This document shows, piece by piece, positions 19,674-21,786 of a DNA stretch of 21,786 bases. The stretch's first letter is position 1; each line of letters begins with the position of its first letter. Below the pieces are notes generated by a model. The model saw only the letters and a program-made list of their open reading frames with translations, was not told the DNA's origin and searched no databases. The DNA is from Chloroflexota bacterium. GTDB lineage: Bacteria > Chloroflexota > Anaerolineae > JAADDB01. The DNA lies in NCBI GenBank assembly GCA_013154135.1, contig JAADDB010000287.1, positions 1 to 21,786 of the forward strand. The letters are read 5' to 3'. The position numbers were made by a program, and so were the translations under genes.

Positions 19674-20789
19674 ATGCGTGTGTTACTGGTCCGTTCCGGT
19701 CCACAAAACGGAGGGGTCGAACGCCTGCTGGTCTGGCTGGCCCGGGGGTTGTTGGCCCAGGGCGTGGATGTGGGGGCTGTGGCCCTGTACCGTCGCGCTC
19801 CCGGCCGCGCCCCTGTGCCCCGCTGGTTGACCGCGGTGAAAGCCCTCGGAGGACGGGTGTGGACCATTCCCGATTCCCACCCGTGGGACTTCTCGGCCCT
19901 GGCCGCGTTTTACCGGGTCGTGGGCACCTTCCGGCCGGACGTGGTGCACACGCACGATTACAAGGGGGACATGTTCGCGTGGCTGACCGCGCGCGAACAC
20001 TGGCTCCCCACAGCGCACGGGTTCACCGCAAGCGACTTCCGTGTGCGTTGGTACGAGCGCCTGGACCGCGCCCTGCTCCGTCGGGCCCGGACCGTCCTGG
20101 TCCCCTCCTCCCACGGGGCTCGGGTGTTGGCCCGCGCGGGCGTGGGGGCCGAACGGGTTCGGGTGATCCCCCACGGGCTGGACTGGGACGCGATGGACGC
20201 GTGGGCCGCGGCCCCTCTGCCCGAGGCCGCGTCGGCCCACCTCCAACAGGGCCCCATCCTGACCTTTGTGGGACGCTTGAGCCGGGAAAAGGGAGGAGAC
20301 GCGATCGTGCGCGTGTTTGCCAAAATCGCGGAGGACCATCCCTCCGCGCGCCTCTGGTTCGTGGGAGAGGGGGCACGGCGTCGCGAGTGGCAACGCCTGG
20401 CCCGTGGGACACCCGTCGCGGCCCGAATCCATTTTTGGGGATGGAGGGAGAACCCTTTTCCCTTCATCCGGGCCAGCACAGCCCTTCTCCTGCCCACGCG
20501 CGGGGAATTCTTCGGCCTGAGCGCGGTGGAAGCGTTGGGCCTGGGCGTGCCCGTCATCACCCACCGGACCGGGATCCTGGCGCAAGGGCTGGATGCCTTT
20601 GAGTCCCTCTTCCTCCCCCCGCGGGGGGAACCGTGGGACCGCGCGGTGCGACACGTCCTCGCGCGACCGGAGGAGATCCGTCGACAGGCCCGGACGGCTC
20701 GGGCATCCGTGCGGGAGCGTTTCCCCGTGGCTGCGATGGTCCAGGCCCATAGGCGGGTGTACGCGGAGCATTTGGGGAGGGGAAGGTGA
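19674..20789 (+). CDS. Family 4 glycosyltransferase
   Basis: A 371-aa GT-B fold enzyme that transfers a sugar from a nucleotide donor, probably to a surface polysaccharide or glycolipid at the membrane face. The N-terminal acceptor domain opens with MRVLLVRSGPQNGGVERLLV, the glycine-rich loop of GT4 proteins, and VVHTHDYKGDMF (90-101) is the usual His-containing strand. The donor domain has VGRLSREKGG (199-208; Arg201 and Lys206 contact the diphosphate) and the E-x7-E pair Glu278/Glu286 in EFFGLSAVEALGLGVPV. ATG 19674 has a modest AAAGG site 6-9 nt upstream. It is divergent from argS (162 nt apart) and overlaps the next gene. Donor and acceptor unknown. Confidence 0.9.
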   Translation: MRVLLVRSGPQNGGVERLLVWLARGLLAQGVDVGAVALYRRAPGRAPVPRWLTAVKALGGRVWTIPDSHPWDFSALAAFYRVVGTFRPDVVHTHDYKGDMFAWLTAREHWLPTAHGFTASDFRVRWYERLDRALLRRARTVLVPSSHGARVLARAGVGAERVRVIPHGLDWDAMDAWAAAPLPEAASAHLQQGPILTFVGRLSREKGGDAIVRVFAKIAEDHPSARLWFVGEGARRREWQRLARGTPVAARIHFWGWRENPFPFIRASTALLLPTRGEFFGLSAVEALGLGVPVITHRTGILAQGLDAFESLFLPPRGEPWDRAVRHVLARPEEIRRQARTARASVRERFPVAAMVQAHRRVYAEHLGRGR

Positions 20790-21786
20790 CCCGGCTTCTT
20801 GTGACCTTGGCTTTCCCACCTCACGTGGGGGGGATGCAACGCCATCTGTACCAGTGGGTCTCCCGCGCGCGGGCGGAGTACTTGGTGGCCGCGCCCTCGT
20901 GGCCCGGCGCGGCCGCGTGGGACGCGCAACAGCCCTTTCCCATATACCGCTGGTCCGGCGGGCCGGGGGGATGGCCGGGGTGGCGGCGGGTGCGCCAGAC
21001 CGCGGGGGCGTTCCGCGCGCTCCAATGGGCCCGGGCCCGCGGCCCCCTGGAGATGTTGGAACTGGGACAGGTGTTGCCCTTCGGCCTGGTTGCCCTTTGG
21101 GCCCAAGCCCGATGGGGGATACCCTACCGGGTGTGGGCCTTTGGGGATGACGTGCTCAAGCCCGCGCGGCGTCCGGTTGTGCGGGCATTGACCCGGATGA
21201 TCCTGACCCGCGCGTCCCGGGTGTACGCGATCAGCCATTACACCGGGGAACTCCTGCGCACCCGTTTTCGCGTCTCCGCGCAGGTGGTCCATCCCCGGCC
21301 CGCGGCCCATTTTCGCCCCGGGGACGCGAGGGCAGCCCGAGCTCGGTTGGGCCTGCCCCAGGACGCCCTCATCCTCCTCACGGTGGCTCGTCTGGAGCCC
21401 CGCAAGGGGGTGGACCGGGTGTTGCGGGTGTTGCCCGCCCTGGTCCGGCGGTTTCCCCACCTGCTGTACGCGGTGGTGGGGGAAGGGTCCGCGCGGGCCC
21501 GTTGGCAGGCCCTGGCCCACCGGCTGGGCGTGGCCCATCGGGTCCTGTGGGCCGGACAAGTGGACGATGCTACCCTGGTCTCGTGGTACAGGGCAGCGGA
21601 CCTCTTCGTCCTCATCCCCACCCCCGGACCGGGGGAAGTGGAAGGGTTCGGGTTGGTGTACGTGGAAGCGGCCGCGTGCGGACTTCCCTCTGTCGCGGGG
21701 GATAACGGCGGCGTGCGGGAGGCGGTATTGCACGGGAAGACGGGGTGGCTTGTGCCGCCCGATGACCCGGAACAGCTGGAAGCCGC
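20786..21786 (+). CDS. Second family 4 glycosyltransferase, cut by window end
   Basis: An open frame of 333 codons starts at GTG 20786 and runs off the window. GTG overlaps the TGA stop of the preceding gene as GTGA, and GGGAGGGG lies just upstream, which supports this start. The N-terminus VTRLLVTLAFPPHVGGMQRHLYQW carries the GT4 acceptor loop. The donor domain shows VARLEPRKGVDRVL (about 21388-21430) and EGFGLVYVEAAACGLPSVAG (about 21641-21700), containing the E-x7-E motif, then NGGVREAV and GKTGWLVPPDD. Only the last part is missing. With its upstream partner it probably forms a small surface-glycan or glycolipid pathway that continues beyond the window (inference). Confidence 0.92.
   Translation, partial: MTRLLVTLAFPPHVGGMQRHLYQWVSRARAEYLVAAPSWPGAAAWDAQQPFPIYRWSGGPGGWPGWRRVRQTAGAFRALQWARARGPLEMLELGQVLPFGLVALWAQARWGIPYRVWAFGDDVLKPARRPVVRALTRMILTRASRVYAISHYTGELLRTRFRVSAQVVHPRPAAHFRPGDARAARARLGLPQDALILLTVARLEPRKGVDRVLRVLPALVRRFPHLLYAVVGEGSARARWQALAHRLGVAHRVLWAGQVDDATLVSWYRAADLFVLIPTPGPGEVEGFGLVYVEAAACGLPSVAGDNGGVREAVLHGKTGWLVPPDDPEQLEA

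Noticed and set aside
19958..21733. 591-codon minus-strand frame opposite the two glycosyltransferases
   Set aside because: It spans two well-supported plus-strand genes and lacks any domain pattern.

Overview
The window is a 21.8 kb GC-rich (roughly 60-65%) bacterial chromosomal segment. I think it comes from a thermophilic member of the Chloroflexota, probably Anaerolineae-like. The clues are lipoproteins with long Pro-Thr linkers, an adenosylcobalamin-dependent ribonucleotide reductase carrying an intein, paired SH3 domains, and intergenic heptanucleotide repeats. The taxonomic call is inference; no rRNA or tRNA gene is present to anchor it.

Layout. (1) 1-1863, plus strand: the tail of an intein, then the C-terminal half of a class II ribonucleotide reductase (nrdJ). 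A long hairpin at 1939-1981 separates it from the converging genes. (2) 2031-11566, all minus strand, read right to left: an Lrp/AsnC regulator with a near-consensus sigma70 promoter, a PotD-like lipoprotein, PotA ATPase, a class III aminotransferase, PotB and PotC permeases, a saccharopine/lysine-6-dehydrogenase-like enzyme, a possible 46-aa ORF, and a glutamate-1-semialdehyde-aminomutase-like aminotransferase. This looks like one functional unit for import and breakdown of an amine or amino acid (polyamine, lysine or related). The aminotransferase is translationally coupled to the PotB permease by an ATGA overlap. (3) 11769-19511, minus strand: argS, serA, a DUF72 protein, an SH3-domain lipoprotein and a 934-aa DUF2723-type membrane glycosyltransferase-like protein. 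argS and serA are 22 nt apart and the last three genes overlap each other; a 109-nt repeat-bearing spacer separates serA from DUF72. A promoter candidate lies before argS. (4) 19674-21786, plus strand, divergent from argS: two overlapping family-4 glycosyltransferases, the second cut by the window end.

The most unusual content is in the spacers. The amine locus is punctuated by repeats built on a 7-nt period in three flavours: TAACGAK, CGACNNM and CRRYGGA. They occur as tandem blocks, as inverted pairs, and as about 80-nt composite units that also carry a conserved AGCCGACCTTGTCCT motif. The repeats reach the 3' ends of two genes and supply their last codons and stops. A second oddity is a 68-nt AT-rich patch (34% GC) inside nrdJ, over the conserved SISKTIN motif.

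No tRNA, rRNA, transposase, integrase or convincing CRISPR array was seen.
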